Of a DNA stretch of 64,000 bases, positions 15,346 to 24,289 are shown piece by piece. The notes under the pieces are model-generated. The model saw nothing but the letters and a program-made list of their open reading frames with translations. It made no database searches and had not been told where the DNA came from. Numbering within the stretch: the stretch's first letter is position 1; each line of letters opens with the position of its first letter. A program made the position numbers and the translations under genes. This stretch comes from Actinomadura opuntiae (GTDB lineage: Bacteria; Actinomycetota; Actinomycetes; Streptosporangiales; Streptosporangiaceae): positions 1-64,000 of the forward strand of contig NZ_JASNWF010000010.1 in assembly GCF_030283205.1 (NCBI RefSeq), in the 5' to 3' direction.

Positions 15346-16782
15346 TCACCAGCTGGTGGACAGCGGCATGCCCTCGGCGTAGCCGGACGAGCTCTGGATC
15401 CCGACCGTCGCGCGCTCGTGGAACTCCTCCAGCGTGCGCGCGCCCGCGTAGGTGCACGAGCTGCGCAGCCCCGCCACGATCGAGTCGATCAGGTCCTCGA
15501 CGCCGGGCCGCCGCGGGTCCAGGAACATCCGCGAGGTGGAGATGCCCTCCTCGAACAGCGCCTTGCGGGCCCGGTCGAACGGCGAGTCCTCGGCGGTGCG
15601 CAGCCGGACGGCCCGCGCCGAGGCCATGCCGAAGCTCTCCTTGTACATCCGGCCGTCGGGGGCGTGCTGCAGGTCGCCCGGCGACTCGTAGGTGCCGGCG
15701 AACCAGGAGCCCACCATCACGTTCGCCGCGCCGGCCGCGAGGGCGAGCGCGACGTCGCGCGGGTGCCGGACGCCGCCGTCCGCCCACACGTGCCGGCCGA
15801 GCCGGCGGGCCTCGGCGGCGCACTCCAGCACGGCGGAGAACTGCGGCCGCCCGACCCCGGTCATCATCCGGGTGGTGCACATCGCGCCCGGCCCCACGCC
15901 GACCTTGACGATGTCGGCGCCCGCCTCGATCAGGTCGCGGGTGCCCTCGGCGGTCACCACGTTGCCCGCCACCACCGGCACCGACGGGTCCAGCCCGCGG
16001 ACCGCGGCCAGCGCGCTGATCATCTTCTCCTGGTGGCCGTGCGCGGTGTCGACCACGAGCAGGTCGGCGCCCGCCTCCAGCAGCGCCTTCGCCTTGCCCG
16101 CCACGTCGCCGTTCACGCCGACCGCCGCGGCGACGCGCAGCCGCCCCGACGCGTCGACGGCGGGCTTGTAGAGCGTGGCGCGCAGCGCGCCGGTGCGGGT
16201 GAGCACGCCGGTGAGCCGGCCCCCGGCGTCCACCACGGGCGCGAGCCGGTGCCCGCGCTCGTGCAGCCGGTTGAACGCCTCGCGCGGGTCGACGCCGTGC
16301 GGCAGCGTCACCAGGTCGCGCGACATGATGTCGCGCAGCTGCGCGAACCGGTCGACGCTCTGGCAGTCGGCCTCGGTGACGACGCCGACCGGCCGGTCGT
16401 CCTCCACCACGATCACCGCGTTGTGCGCGCGCTTGGGCAGCAGCGCCAGCGCCTCGCCCGCGGTGCTGCCCGGGTCCAGCCGGATGGCGGTGTCCACCAC
16501 CAGGTCGCGGCCCTTCACCCAGCCGATGACCTCCGAGACGACCTCGACCGGGATGTCCTGCGGGATCACCGCGACGCCGCCGCGCCGGGCGACGGTCTCG
16601 GCCATCCGGCGGCCGGACACCGCCGTCATGTTCGCCACGACCAGCGGCACGGTCGTCCCGCTGCCGTCGACCGTGGACAGGTCCACCTCCAGGCGGGACC
16701 CGACCGCGGAGCGGCGCGGGACCATGAAGACGTCGTTGTAGGTGAGGTCGTGAGCGGAGCGCTCACCGTTCAGCAGGTGCAC
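15346..16782 (-). CDS. guaB1: GuaB1 family GMP reductase with CBS domains
   Basis: 478 residues. The IMPDH/GMPR barrel has the catalytic loop VGVGPGAMCTTRMMTGVG (active-site Cys) and HGHQEKMISAL. A CBS pair lies at about residues 90-210. It is closest in layout to actinobacterial GuaB1, which in mycobacteria is a GMP reductase (GMP plus NADPH to IMP) rather than an IMP dehydrogenase. I set the start at GTG 16782 (VHLLNGERSAHDLTYNDVF), matching the family N-terminus; the open frame runs on to 17031. No clear Shine-Dalgarno is seen before it, so the transcript may be leaderless. Confidence 0.92.
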   Translation of the reverse strand: MHLLNGERSAHDLTYNDVFMVPRRSAVGSRLEVDLSTVDGSGTTVPLVVANMTAVSGRRMAETVARRGGVAVIPQDIPVEVVSEVIGWVKGRDLVVDTAIRLDPGSTAGEALALLPKRAHNAVIVVEDDRPVGVVTEADCQSVDRFAQLRDIMSRDLVTLPHGVDPREAFNRLHERGHRLAPVVDAGGRLTGVLTRTGALRATLYKPAVDASGRLRVAAAVGVNGDVAGKAKALLEAGADLLVVDTAHGHQEKMISALAAVRGLDPSVPVVAGNVVTAEGTRDLIEAGADIVKVGVGPGAMCTTRMMTGVGRPQFSAVLECAAEARRLGRHVWADGGVRHPRDVALALAAGAANVMVGSWFAGTYESPGDLQHAPDGRMYKESFGMASARAVRLRTAEDSPFDRARKALFEEGISTSRMFLDPRRPGVEDLIDSIVAGLRSSCTYAGARTLEEFHERATVGIQSSSGYAEGMPLSTSW

Positions 16783-17163
16783 GGCTGTACTACACACCAA
16801 TCGCGGATCAGAGTGGCTGGGCCACCGTACATTGTGATCCATACCCGCGGGTGCTCCGGCCAAGCGCTCGCCGGACGCCCCCCGGCCCGCGCGCGGCGGC
16901 CGTCCGGCCCCGTGACCGGGGGTGATGAAGGTGTGTCCCCGGGGATCGCCCGGGTGATCTCCGGCGCTGTGTCCGCCCCCTTCCAGGCGCAACGGAAGTG
17001 TCCTACCGGACGAGGCTGAAAAAGCGTGCAACGTGGGGCTTGGCTCTCTGTAAAGTTACCTCTTGACGTAACTGCGCCCTCGATGCACTTTTCTTACATG
17101 TGCGTCACGCGGACGGCCGACCCGCCGTAGGGCGCGCACATCAGAACACCGGGAGAAGGCGCA

Positions 17164-17442
17164 ATGCAGGTCACGCACTCGAGCCCGGTCTGCCGCACCC
17201 GTCCGCGCCGCGGGCCGCCGCGCCCGCACCGTCCCCCCGGGAGTGACCATCGCCACCCCGCGCGCCCGCCGCCCGGCCACGGAACGCGCCCGCGCGCGGG
17301 CCGGCCCCGGCCGCGTTGCGCTCCCGGACCGGTCGGCGCGGCGTCGGAAACGGCGCCGCCCGCGACCCGGCGCCGACGCTTCCACGGTCATCGGGCGGGG
17401 CGAACACGAGCAAGATCAATATTTGACGTCATACCGTCCTGA
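17164..17442 (+). CDS. Doubtful small ORF with a good ribosome binding site
   Basis: 92 codons from ATG with GGGAGAAGG five bases upstream. The product is rich in Arg, Pro and His with no recognisable motif, and other frames across the same DNA are equally open, as expected for very GC-rich noncoding DNA. Kept only because of the well-placed ribosome site and the AT-rich stretch before it. A frameshifted small gene is another option. Confidence 0.2.
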   Translation: MQVTHSSPVCRTRPRRGPPRPHRPPGSDHRHPARPPPGHGTRPRAGRPRPRCAPGPVGAASETAPPATRRRRFHGHRAGRTRARSIFDVIPS

Positions 17443-17458
17443 AATGGAATGATCTTGC
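17410..17458. promoter_or_regulatory. Long-range dyad in front of the Lrp gene (possible autoregulatory site)
   Basis: GCAAGATCA (17410-17418) and TGATCTTGC (17450-17458) are exact reverse complements whose centres are 40 bp apart, close to four helical turns. Between them lie TTGACG (17423-17428) and TGACGTCA. Lrp/AsnC proteins bind phased sites and often control their own gene, so this fits, but it is inferred. Confidence 0.5.
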
Positions 17459-17501
17459 AGTTGCCAGCAGAACGATTCACCACATGTCGAGGAGGACAGC
17501 C

Positions 17502-18413
17502 GTGCTGGATGCGGTCGACGCCGTGCTCGTCCGCGAGCTCCAGCGGGATGGCAGGGCGACGTTCCAGGCGCTCGCCGACCGCGTCGGGCTTTCCCGCACG
17601 GCCGTGCGGGCACGGGTGCAGAACCTTCTCGAGACCGGCGTCGTGCGCGTCGTCGGCATCGTGCACGCCGCCGTCGTCGGCGCGGAGGCGATCGGGCACG
17701 TCTCGATCACCGTGGAGGGCTCGGCCCGGGAGGTCGCGGACGCCATCGCCGGCCGCCCGGCGGTCAGCTTCACCGCGCTGACCGCCGGCCCGCACGACCT
17801 GGTCGCGCAGGTGCGCACCCGCGACGACGCCGCGCTCGCGGCCGAGGTGGACCAGCTGCGGTCCGTCCCCGGCGTGCGCTCGGCGGAGGTCTTCCGCTCG
17901 GTCTCCACCGTCCGCGACACCCACGCGGTGGTGCGGGAGCTCGGCGAGGTCACCCTCGACGACATCGACTGGCGGCTGCTCCAGGAGCTGCAGCGCGACG
18001 GGCGCGCCCCCTACACCCGGCTCGCCCACATCATCGGGCTGTCCCAGGCCGCCACCCGGGCCCGCGTGGTGCGGCTGATGCGCACGGGCGTCATCCAGGT
18101 CACCGGGCTCGCCGACCCCCTCGCCCTCGGCGCCGCCGAGCTCGGCGGGTTCGGGATCGTGGTGACCGGCGGGCTGCGCAAGGTCGCCGAGGCGGTCGCC
18201 GCGCAGGACGGCGTCCGCTACCTGGCGACGGGCTTCGGCCGCTACGACATCGTCGGGCAGGCCGAGGCCGCCTCGCGCGCGGAGCTGGTCGCCGTCCTGG
18301 ACGCGATCCGGTGCGTGCCCGGCGTGACGGTCCGCGAGTCCTGGCACCACCTGGACGTGGTGAAGGAGTCCTACGCCGTCGAACTCCCCGACCGGCCCCT
18401 GAACGGGGCGTGA
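17502..18413 (+). CDS. Lrp/AsnC family regulator with two HTH-RAM units
   Basis: 303 residues from GTG 17502, chosen because GGAGGA sits 5 bases upstream; ATG 17484 lies before that site. Two copies of the Lrp layout are present. Unit 1 has HTH LQRDGRATFQALADRVGLSR and a RAM-like part to about residue 140. Unit 2 has HTH LQRDGRAPYTRLAHIIGLSQ and a RAM part ending HHLDVVKESYAV. Double-unit Lrp proteins are common in actinomycetes. The ligand is probably an amino acid. No obvious target lies next to it apart from its own promoter. Confidence 0.9.
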   Translation: MLDAVDAVLVRELQRDGRATFQALADRVGLSRTAVRARVQNLLETGVVRVVGIVHAAVVGAEAIGHVSITVEGSAREVADAIAGRPAVSFTALTAGPHDLVAQVRTRDDAALAAEVDQLRSVPGVRSAEVFRSVSTVRDTHAVVRELGEVTLDDIDWRLLQELQRDGRAPYTRLAHIIGLSQAATRARVVRLMRTGVIQVTGLADPLALGAAELGGFGIVVTGGLRKVAEAVAAQDGVRYLATGFGRYDIVGQAEAASRAELVAVLDAIRCVPGVTVRESWHHLDVVKESYAVELPDRPLNGA

Positions 18414-18418
18414 GGGAG

Positions 18419-18455
18419 GCCGCCGCGGGCGCCGTTCCCCGGCGCCCCGGCGGCG
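18419..18455. terminator. GC-rich hairpin between convergent genes
   Basis: GCCGCCG ... CGGCGGC with an inner GGCGCC pair forms an imperfect hairpin between the ends of the Lrp gene and the leftward antiporter gene. No T tract. Confidence 0.5.
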
Positions 18456-20048
18456 TCAGTCGCGGCTGAGCGCGACCTCCTCCAGGTCCAGCTCGTGCAG
18501 GACCCGGTTCAGCACCTCGTCGTCGATCCGGCGGTCGTCGCGCATCTGCACGAACACCCGCCGCTCCGCCGCCAGCATCTCCCGCCGCAGCCGCCGGTAG
18601 GTGGCGGTCGGCACCTCCTCGCCCTGCGGGCCCGTCCCCCCGCCGAGCCGCTCCCAGGCCCGCAGCTGCCGGTGCTCGGCCAGCTGCCGCAGCCGCTGCA
18701 CGACCGCCTCGTCCAGCTCCTCGGCGGCGGTCAGCTCGTCCAGCCGCGCCAGCGCCGCGTTCGCCGCCGCGTGCTGCGCGCCCGCCTCGGCGACCGTGTC
18801 GGTGTAGCGCTCCCGCTCGCTGCCGACGCCGAGCAGCCGGATCAGCGCCGGGAACGTCAGCCCCTGCACCAGCAGCGTCCCGAGGACGGTCGTGAAGGTG
18901 AAGAAGATGATCAGGTCGCGGCCGGGGAAGGGGGCGCCGGACGCCTCGAACGGGATCGCGAACGCCGCCGCGAGCGACACCACCCCGCGCATGCCCGCCC
19001 ACGAGACGACGGTCGCGCCGCGCCACCCGACGTCCTCGCGGGCGCGCTGCCTGCGCGACACCAGCCGCGGCAGCCGGGACGCGGGGAACACCCAGACGAA
19101 CCGGGCCGCCACCGTCACCGCGAAGATCGCCAGGGCCCACCAGGCCAGCTCCGGCCAGCCGTGCCCGGACAGCCCGTCCACCACCGGCGGCAGCTGCAAG
19201 CCGATCAGCAGGAACACCACCGACTCCAGGACGAAGACGACGACCTTCCAGAACGAGTGCCCGATCAGCCGGGTGACCGCCGCCGACTCGGTGAACCGGT
19301 GGCCGAGGTACAGCCCGCTGACCACCACCGCGATCACCCCGGAGGCGTGCACGCTCTCGGCGATCAGGTACGCCGCGAACGGCGCCAGGACCGCCACCCC
19401 GTTCTCCACCAGCGGGTCGTTCAGCCGGGTCCGCAGCCAGTGCAGCGGCGGCCCGAGCAGCAGCCCCACCACCGCGCCCGCCCCGGCCGCGAACAGGAAC
19501 CGCCAGGCCCCGTCCGCCAGCGTGAACCCGGCGCCGGTCGCCGCGATCACCGCGACGCGGAACGCCGTCAGCGCCGTCGCGTCGTTGAACAGGCTCTCCC
19601 CGACCAGCACCGTGACCATGCGGCGCGGCAGCCCGAGCCGCTGCGCCACGCTGACCGCCGCGACGGCGTCCGGCGGCGCCACGATCGCGCCGAGCACGAA
19701 CGCGGCCGGCAGCGGCAGCCCCGGGACGAGCAGATGCGCCGCGTACCCGACGGCGAACGTGCTGAACAGCACCAGCCCGACCGACAGCAGCCCGATCGAC
19801 CAGGCGTTCTCCCGCAGCCCGGCGTAGGAGCTCTGCCACGCCGCCGAGAACAGCAGCGGCGGCAGGAACACGTACAGGACGAACTCGGGATCCAGCTCGA
19901 ACTCCGGCACGCCCGGCACGAACGAGAACAGCAGTCCGGCGATCACCAGGACCAGCGGCGCCGGCGCCCCGCCGCGGCGCGCCGCCGCGGCCACCGCCAG
20001 CGCCACGACCGGCACGGCCAGCAGCCAGAGTGCGTGCGTCGTCTCCAC
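18456..20048 (-). CDS. CPA1 family Na+/H+ antiporter
   Basis: 530 residues with about 12 membrane segments over the first 400 residues and a charged cytoplasmic tail (about 405-530) of coiled-coil character. Typical CPA1 features: LYVFLPPLLFSAAWQ, GAIVAPPDAVAAVSVAQRLG, LVGESLFNDATAL and SWAGMRGVVSLAAA. Exchanges Na+ (or K+) for protons at the plasma membrane. The ion-site loop reads PPDAV here, where the second antiporter of this window (26131-27708) reads PTDAV. Confidence 0.92.
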   Translation of the reverse strand: METTHALWLLAVPVVALAVAAAARRGGAPAPLVLVIAGLLFSFVPGVPEFELDPEFVLYVFLPPLLFSAAWQSSYAGLRENAWSIGLLSVGLVLFSTFAVGYAAHLLVPGLPLPAAFVLGAIVAPPDAVAAVSVAQRLGLPRRMVTVLVGESLFNDATALTAFRVAVIAATGAGFTLADGAWRFLFAAGAGAVVGLLLGPPLHWLRTRLNDPLVENGVAVLAPFAAYLIAESVHASGVIAVVVSGLYLGHRFTESAAVTRLIGHSFWKVVVFVLESVVFLLIGLQLPPVVDGLSGHGWPELAWWALAIFAVTVAARFVWVFPASRLPRLVSRRQRAREDVGWRGATVVSWAGMRGVVSLAAAFAIPFEASGAPFPGRDLIIFFTFTTVLGTLLVQGLTFPALIRLLGVGSERERYTDTVAEAGAQHAAANAALARLDELTAAEELDEAVVQRLRQLAEHRQLRAWERLGGGTGPQGEEVPTATYRRLRREMLAAERRVFVQMRDDRRIDDEVLNRVLHELDLEEVALSRD

Positions 20049-20124
20049 GCGCAGATCATGGCACGGCCGGGGCGGCGGCCCCGAACCCGAGCGGTCGGCC
20101 GGGCGGTCGGCCGGCCGTGCCGGC

Positions 20125-21012
20125 TCAGCGGTGCTCGCGCCCGCGCGGCTCGCGGGCGGCGTCCTTGGCGAAGGCCAGGAAGTCGCGGGCCGACGAGGGG
20201 AGCCGGCGGTGCGCGTGCACCAGCCCGATCAGCCGGGTGATCGGCGGCAGGAACGACCGGACGGCCACGCCCTCGGTGTCGTCCAGCTGGTTGCGGTACC
20301 ACAGCAGCGAGCCCATCCCGGCGCGCACCCAGCCGAGCCACGCGGCGCGCTCGTCGGTCTCCACCACCGGCACCGGCTTCGCGCCGACCCGCCGCAGCAC
20401 GGTGTCGATCTCCGCGCGCCGGGCGCCGCCCCGGGCCGGCAGGACCAGCCGCATGCCGTCCAGCGCGGCGGGCGGCACCGGTTCGCGGACCTTCAGCGCC
20501 GGCGGCGAGATCAGCACCAGCTCGCGCTGCTCGAACGGGTGGGCCGTCAGGTCGCCGGGCACCGGCAGGTCGGTGAGCGCGAGGTCGGCGCGCCCGGCCC
20601 GCAGCGCGGCGGCGACCTCGTCGCGGCCCCCGCAGCGCACCACCCGGACCCGCACCGCCGGCTGGTCGCGGGCGAACCGCGGGATCAGCCGGCCGGTCAG
20701 CTCCGGCTCCAGCGACGGGGTGGTCGCCACCCGCAGCTCGGCGCCCCGGCCGTCGGATCGGGCCGCCGACATCCCCTCGATCGCGTCGACGGCGTCCAGC
20801 GCGGCCCGCGCCTGCCGGACCACCTGCTCGCCGACCGGGGTGAGGACCACGCCGCGCCCCGACCGGGCGAACAGCTCCACGCCGAGCTCGCGCTCCAGCT
20901 CGCGGACGGCGCGCGACAGCGCGGGCTGCGCGACATAGAGAGCCTGGGCCGCCGACGTCATCGTGCCGTGGTCGGCGGTCGCCACGACATAGCGCAGCTG
21001 CCGCAGATTCAT
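20125..21012 (-). CDS. LysR family transcriptional regulator
   Basis: 295 residues. N-terminal winged helix (MNLRQLRYVVATADHGTMTSAAQALYVAQPALSRAVRELE), then a two-lobe effector domain from about residue 95. It lies directly downstream of the DHA2 exporter gene on the same strand with a 71-base gap, so the two are probably co-transcribed or the regulator serves the exporter. No TetR-type partner is nearby. Ligand unknown. Confidence 0.9.
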   Translation of the reverse strand: MNLRQLRYVVATADHGTMTSAAQALYVAQPALSRAVRELERELGVELFARSGRGVVLTPVGEQVVRQARAALDAVDAIEGMSAARSDGRGAELRVATTPSLEPELTGRLIPRFARDQPAVRVRVVRCGGRDEVAAALRAGRADLALTDLPVPGDLTAHPFEQRELVLISPPALKVREPVPPAALDGMRLVLPARGGARRAEIDTVLRRVGAKPVPVVETDERAAWLGWVRAGMGSLLWYRNQLDDTEGVAVRSFLPPITRLIGLVHAHRRLPSSARDFLAFAKDAAREPRGREHR

Positions 21013-21083
21013 GGCACGACCGTATGACAACGAACCGCTCCGGTCCTGGACATAGCCGGAATCGGCCCGAGAACGGCCCGCGG

Positions 21084-22670
21084 TCAGGGGCGCGGCGGGG
21101 ACGTCCTGGTCCCGTCCGGCGCCGGCCGGGCGGCGGGGACGGTCTCCGGCTCGGGCTGCAGCTGGGGGGCGCCGACCGAGCAGTGGCTGCGGCACTCGGG
21201 CTCGACCGGCTCCCCGGTCGGGGCGCGCAGCGCGTCGCCGGACACGGTGACGAAGGTGAGCACGGCGCCGGCGGCCAGCAGCGCCGCGCAGGACGTCATG
21301 GCGATGTGGAAGCCGTGCGAGAAGCGGGCGGGATCGTTGTAGGCGTCGCCGGTCAGCCCGGCCAGCGGCGGGATCGCCGCGACCGCCAGCAGCCCGGCGG
21401 CCCGCGCGACCGCGTTGTTGACGCCGCTGGCCACGCCCGCGTGCCGGACGTCCGCGGTCGCCAGCACCGTGGCGGTCAGCGGCGCGACGACCGCCGCCAG
21501 CCCGAGCCCGAACACCACCACGGGCGGCAGCACGTCCCGGACGTAGGCGGAGTCCTTGCCGATCCGGCCGACCAGCAGCATCCCGAGCGCGGCGACCAGC
21601 AGCCCGGCCGTCATCGGCAGCCGCGGGCCGATCTTCTGCGCGAGCGCGCCCGCCCGCGCCGACAGCAGCAGCATCAGCACCGTCACCGGCAGCAGCGCGG
21701 TGCCCGCCGCGATCGGCGAGAACCCGCCGACGACCTGCAGGTTCAGGACGAACAGGAAGAACATCACCCCCATCCCGCCGTACATGATGAACGTGACGGC
21801 GTTGACGGCGGAGAACTGCCGGGAGGCGAACACCTCCAGCGGCAGCATCGGCTGCGGCACCTCCCGCCCGGCCCGCCGGGCCCGCCCGCCGAACAGCCGC
21901 CGGCCCCGCCCGCGCGCCCGCTCCACCAGGACGAACGCGACCGCGGCGGCGACGCCCACCACGGCGGCGGCCCCGACGACCGCGGGGGCCGTGCGCCCGC
22001 CCGGCGCCTCGGTGAGCGCGTAGGTCGTCCCCGCCAGCGCGAGCGCGGCCAGCACGGCGCCGGGCACGTCGAAGCGGCCGCGGGCGCCGGGGTCGACGCT
22101 CTCGGGGACGTGCCGGACGGCGACCAGCACCACCACCGCGGCGAGCGGCACGTTCAGCAGGAACACCCACCGCCAGCCCGCCGCCTCCACCAGCCAGCCG
22201 CCCGCGAACGGGCCGATCGCCCCGGCGACGCCGCCGAGCCCGGACCAGGCGCCGACCGCGCGCGGCCGGTCGTCGGAGGCGAACGACGCCTGGATGATCG
22301 CCAGCGAGCCCGGCGTCAGCAGCGCGCCGCCGACCCCCTGCAGCGCCCGCGACAGCACCAGCATCTCGACGTTCAGCGCCAGCCCGCACAGCACCGAGGC
22401 CACCGCGAACCAGACGACGCCGACGAGGAAGACCCGGCGGCGGCCGTACCGGTCGCCGAGCGACCCGCCGAGCAGGATGAACCCGGCGAGCGTCAGCGTG
22501 TAGGCGTTGACCGTCCACTGCAGGCCCGCCATGTCGGCGTGCAGGTTCTCGGCGAGCCTCGGCAGGGCGACGTTCACGACGGTGGAGTCGAGCATCGCCA
22601 CGCTCGACCCGAGGACGGTCGCCAGCAGGATCCAGCGCCCCGGCCCCGTGCCCAGCCGGACGTCCGGCAT
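21084..22670 (-). CDS. MFS drug exporter, DHA2 (14-TMS) family
   Basis: 528 residues with 14 predicted membrane segments. Motifs include SVAMLDSTVVNVALPRLAE (motif D1), LGGSLGDRYGRRRVF (motif A) and the motif C region with GGVAGAIGPFAGGWLVEAAGW. Proton-driven export of drugs or lipids across the plasma membrane. The C-terminal 50 residues are hydrophilic with two cysteines (PECRSHCSVG), unusual for the family. The start has GGGAGG upstream. Flanked by the UBP zinc finger and LysR genes on the same strand. Confidence 0.92.
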   Translation of the reverse strand: MPDVRLGTGPGRWILLATVLGSSVAMLDSTVVNVALPRLAENLHADMAGLQWTVNAYTLTLAGFILLGGSLGDRYGRRRVFLVGVVWFAVASVLCGLALNVEMLVLSRALQGVGGALLTPGSLAIIQASFASDDRPRAVGAWSGLGGVAGAIGPFAGGWLVEAAGWRWVFLLNVPLAAVVVLVAVRHVPESVDPGARGRFDVPGAVLAALALAGTTYALTEAPGGRTAPAVVGAAAVVGVAAAVAFVLVERARGRGRRLFGGRARRAGREVPQPMLPLEVFASRQFSAVNAVTFIMYGGMGVMFFLFVLNLQVVGGFSPIAAGTALLPVTVLMLLLSARAGALAQKIGPRLPMTAGLLVAALGMLLVGRIGKDSAYVRDVLPPVVVFGLGLAAVVAPLTATVLATADVRHAGVASGVNNAVARAAGLLAVAAIPPLAGLTGDAYNDPARFSHGFHIAMTSCAALLAAGAVLTFVTVSGDALRAPTGEPVEPECRSHCSVGAPQLQPEPETVPAARPAPDGTRTSPPRP

Positions 22671-22716
22671 CAGTGCCTCCCGGCGGGGGACGACGCCCCG
22701 GGCCTCCCCGCCGCCA

Positions 22717-22980
22717 TCAGACGATCAGTTCGTCGGCGAAGCACCAGCGCCAGTCCTCGCCCGGCTCGAACGACCGGACGATCGGGTGCCCCTCCTTCTG
22801 GAAGTGCGCGGTCGCGTGCCGCATGGGGGAGGAGTCGCAGCAGCCGACGTGCCCGCAGCTCAGGCAGAGCCGCAGGTGCACCCACCGGGTGCCCTGCTCC
22901 AGGCACTCCTGGCAGCCCTGAGGCGTGTTCGGGGCCGGATCCTCCACCGGGACGGACTGCACATGCTCACAAATGGCCAT
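22717..22980 (-). CDS. UBP-type zinc finger protein
   Basis: 87 residues, essentially one ZnF-UBP domain: CQECLEQG..WVHLRLCLSCGHVGCCDSS, H..AHFQKEGHPIVRSFEPGEDWRWCFADE. In eukaryotes this domain binds ubiquitin C-termini; bacterial stand-alone versions are common in actinomycetes and have no fixed role. Same strand as the MFS gene with a 46-base gap, so possibly one transcript. Confidence 0.9.
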   Translation of the reverse strand: MAICEHVQSVPVEDPAPNTPQGCQECLEQGTRWVHLRLCLSCGHVGCCDSSPMRHATAHFQKEGHPIVRSFEPGEDWRWCFADELIV

Positions 22981-23012
22981 ATGAGAATCGTGCCACGCCG
23001 GCGGTCAAGGGA

Positions 23013-24059
23013 TCACCAGTGGTCGGGGCTGAACGGCTCGTCCTCGGGACGCGCGGACTCCGACAGCAGCCGCAGGTCGGACTCGACCATCATCGTCACC
23101 AGGCTCTCGAAGGTCACCTCGGGCTCCCAGCCGAGCTGCTCGCGGGCCCGCTTGGGGTCGGCGCACAGCAGGTCGACCTCCGCCGGCCGGGTGTACTTCG
23201 CGTCCAGGACGACGTGGTCCTCCCAGTTCAGCCCGGCGGTGCGGAACGCGAACTCGACCAGCTCGCGCACCGACTGGGTCTGGCCGGTCCCGATCACGTA
23301 GTCCTCGGGGGCGTCCTGGGCCAGCATCATCCGCATCGCGCGGGCGTAGTCGCCGGCGTAGCCCCAGTCGCGGCGGGCGTCCAGGTTGCCGAGGCGCAGC
23401 TCCGTGGCCAGGCCCAGCTTGATGCGGGCCGCGCCGAGCGACACCTTCCGGGTCACGAACTCGGCGCCCCGCCGCGGCGACTCGTGGTTGAACAGGATCC
23501 CGCTGACCGCGAACATCCCGTACGACTCGCGGTAGTTCTGCGTGATGTAGTGCCCGTAGCTCTTGGCGACGCCGTACGGGCTGCGCGGGTGGAACGGCGT
23601 CTTCTCGTTCTGCGGCGTCTCCCGCACCATGCCGAACATCTCCGAGGACGACGCCTGGTAGAAGCGGATCTGCGCGCGCCCGGGCGTGCGGGACGTGCTG
23701 ATGCCCGACACCACGCGGATCGCCTCCAGCATCCGCAGCACGCCCATGCCGGTCACCTCGGCGGTGAGCTCGGCCTGCTGCCACGACATGGGGACATAGG
23801 AGATCGCGCCCAGGTTGTAGACCTCGTCGGGCTGGACCCGCTCGACCGCCGAGATGAGGCTGCCCTGGTCGAGCAGGTCCCCGGTGGTGATCTGGACGTC
23901 GCCGATGTGCTTGCGCAGCCGCGACACGTGCGGATTCGCCTGCCCCCGGACCAGGCCCCACACCTCGTACCCCAGCTCAAGCAGATGCTCGGCCAGGTAC
24001 GAGCCGTCCTGTCCGGTGATGCCGGTGATGAGTGCTCGCCTGGACAGCGGATCCTCCAT
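23013..24059 (-). CDS. gmd: GDP-mannose 4,6-dehydratase
   Basis: 348 residues. Short-chain dehydrogenase fold with N-terminal NADP site ALITGITGQDGSYLAEHLLELG, the GMD signature RLRKHIGDVQITTGDL, catalytic triad region FYQASSSEMFG and SPYGVAKSYGHYITQNYRE (YxxxK), and FNHESPRRGAEFVTRKV. Makes GDP-4-keto-6-deoxy-mannose, precursor of GDP-fucose, GDP-rhamnose and related wall or glycan sugars. The start at ATG 24059 matches the family; the open frame goes to 24203. The usual partner reductase is not next to it. Confidence 0.95.
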   Translation of the reverse strand: MEDPLSRRALITGITGQDGSYLAEHLLELGYEVWGLVRGQANPHVSRLRKHIGDVQITTGDLLDQGSLISAVERVQPDEVYNLGAISYVPMSWQQAELTAEVTGMGVLRMLEAIRVVSGISTSRTPGRAQIRFYQASSSEMFGMVRETPQNEKTPFHPRSPYGVAKSYGHYITQNYRESYGMFAVSGILFNHESPRRGAEFVTRKVSLGAARIKLGLATELRLGNLDARRDWGYAGDYARAMRMMLAQDAPEDYVIGTGQTQSVRELVEFAFRTAGLNWEDHVVLDAKYTRPAEVDLLCADPKRAREQLGWEPEVTFESLVTMMVESDLRLLSESARPEDEPFSPDHW

Positions 24060-24289
24060 GGCTGATCGGTGCGGCGCGGGGCCCACCGCGGGGCGAACCC
24101 GGGCGAGCGTGAAATATGAGGTTAGCGACCCCGCGGGGATGCTGACGAGGGAGGGCGCCGTTTGAACCGAATTTGCTTCTGGTTCAGCGGCCCGGTCGAA
24201 CACCGCCGCTCGCGGCGCCGTCCGGGGTGCCCGCCGGCGCCGTGCCGCGTGGCGCCCGGGGCCCCGCGTGTGCCACGGTGTGGGACATC

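Larger units (their letters stand above)
16783..17501. other. Intergenic region between guaB1 and the Lrp gene
   Basis: About 700 bases. The first third is the guaB1 upstream region. The middle holds an AT-richer patch (TTGACG near 17060, CACTTTTCTTACAT near 17085) and a good ribosome site (GGGAGAAGG) before an ATG at 17164, but the frame behind it is Arg/Pro-rich and not convincing. The last part carries the dyad described at 17410-17458. No RNA gene seen. Confidence 0.5.
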
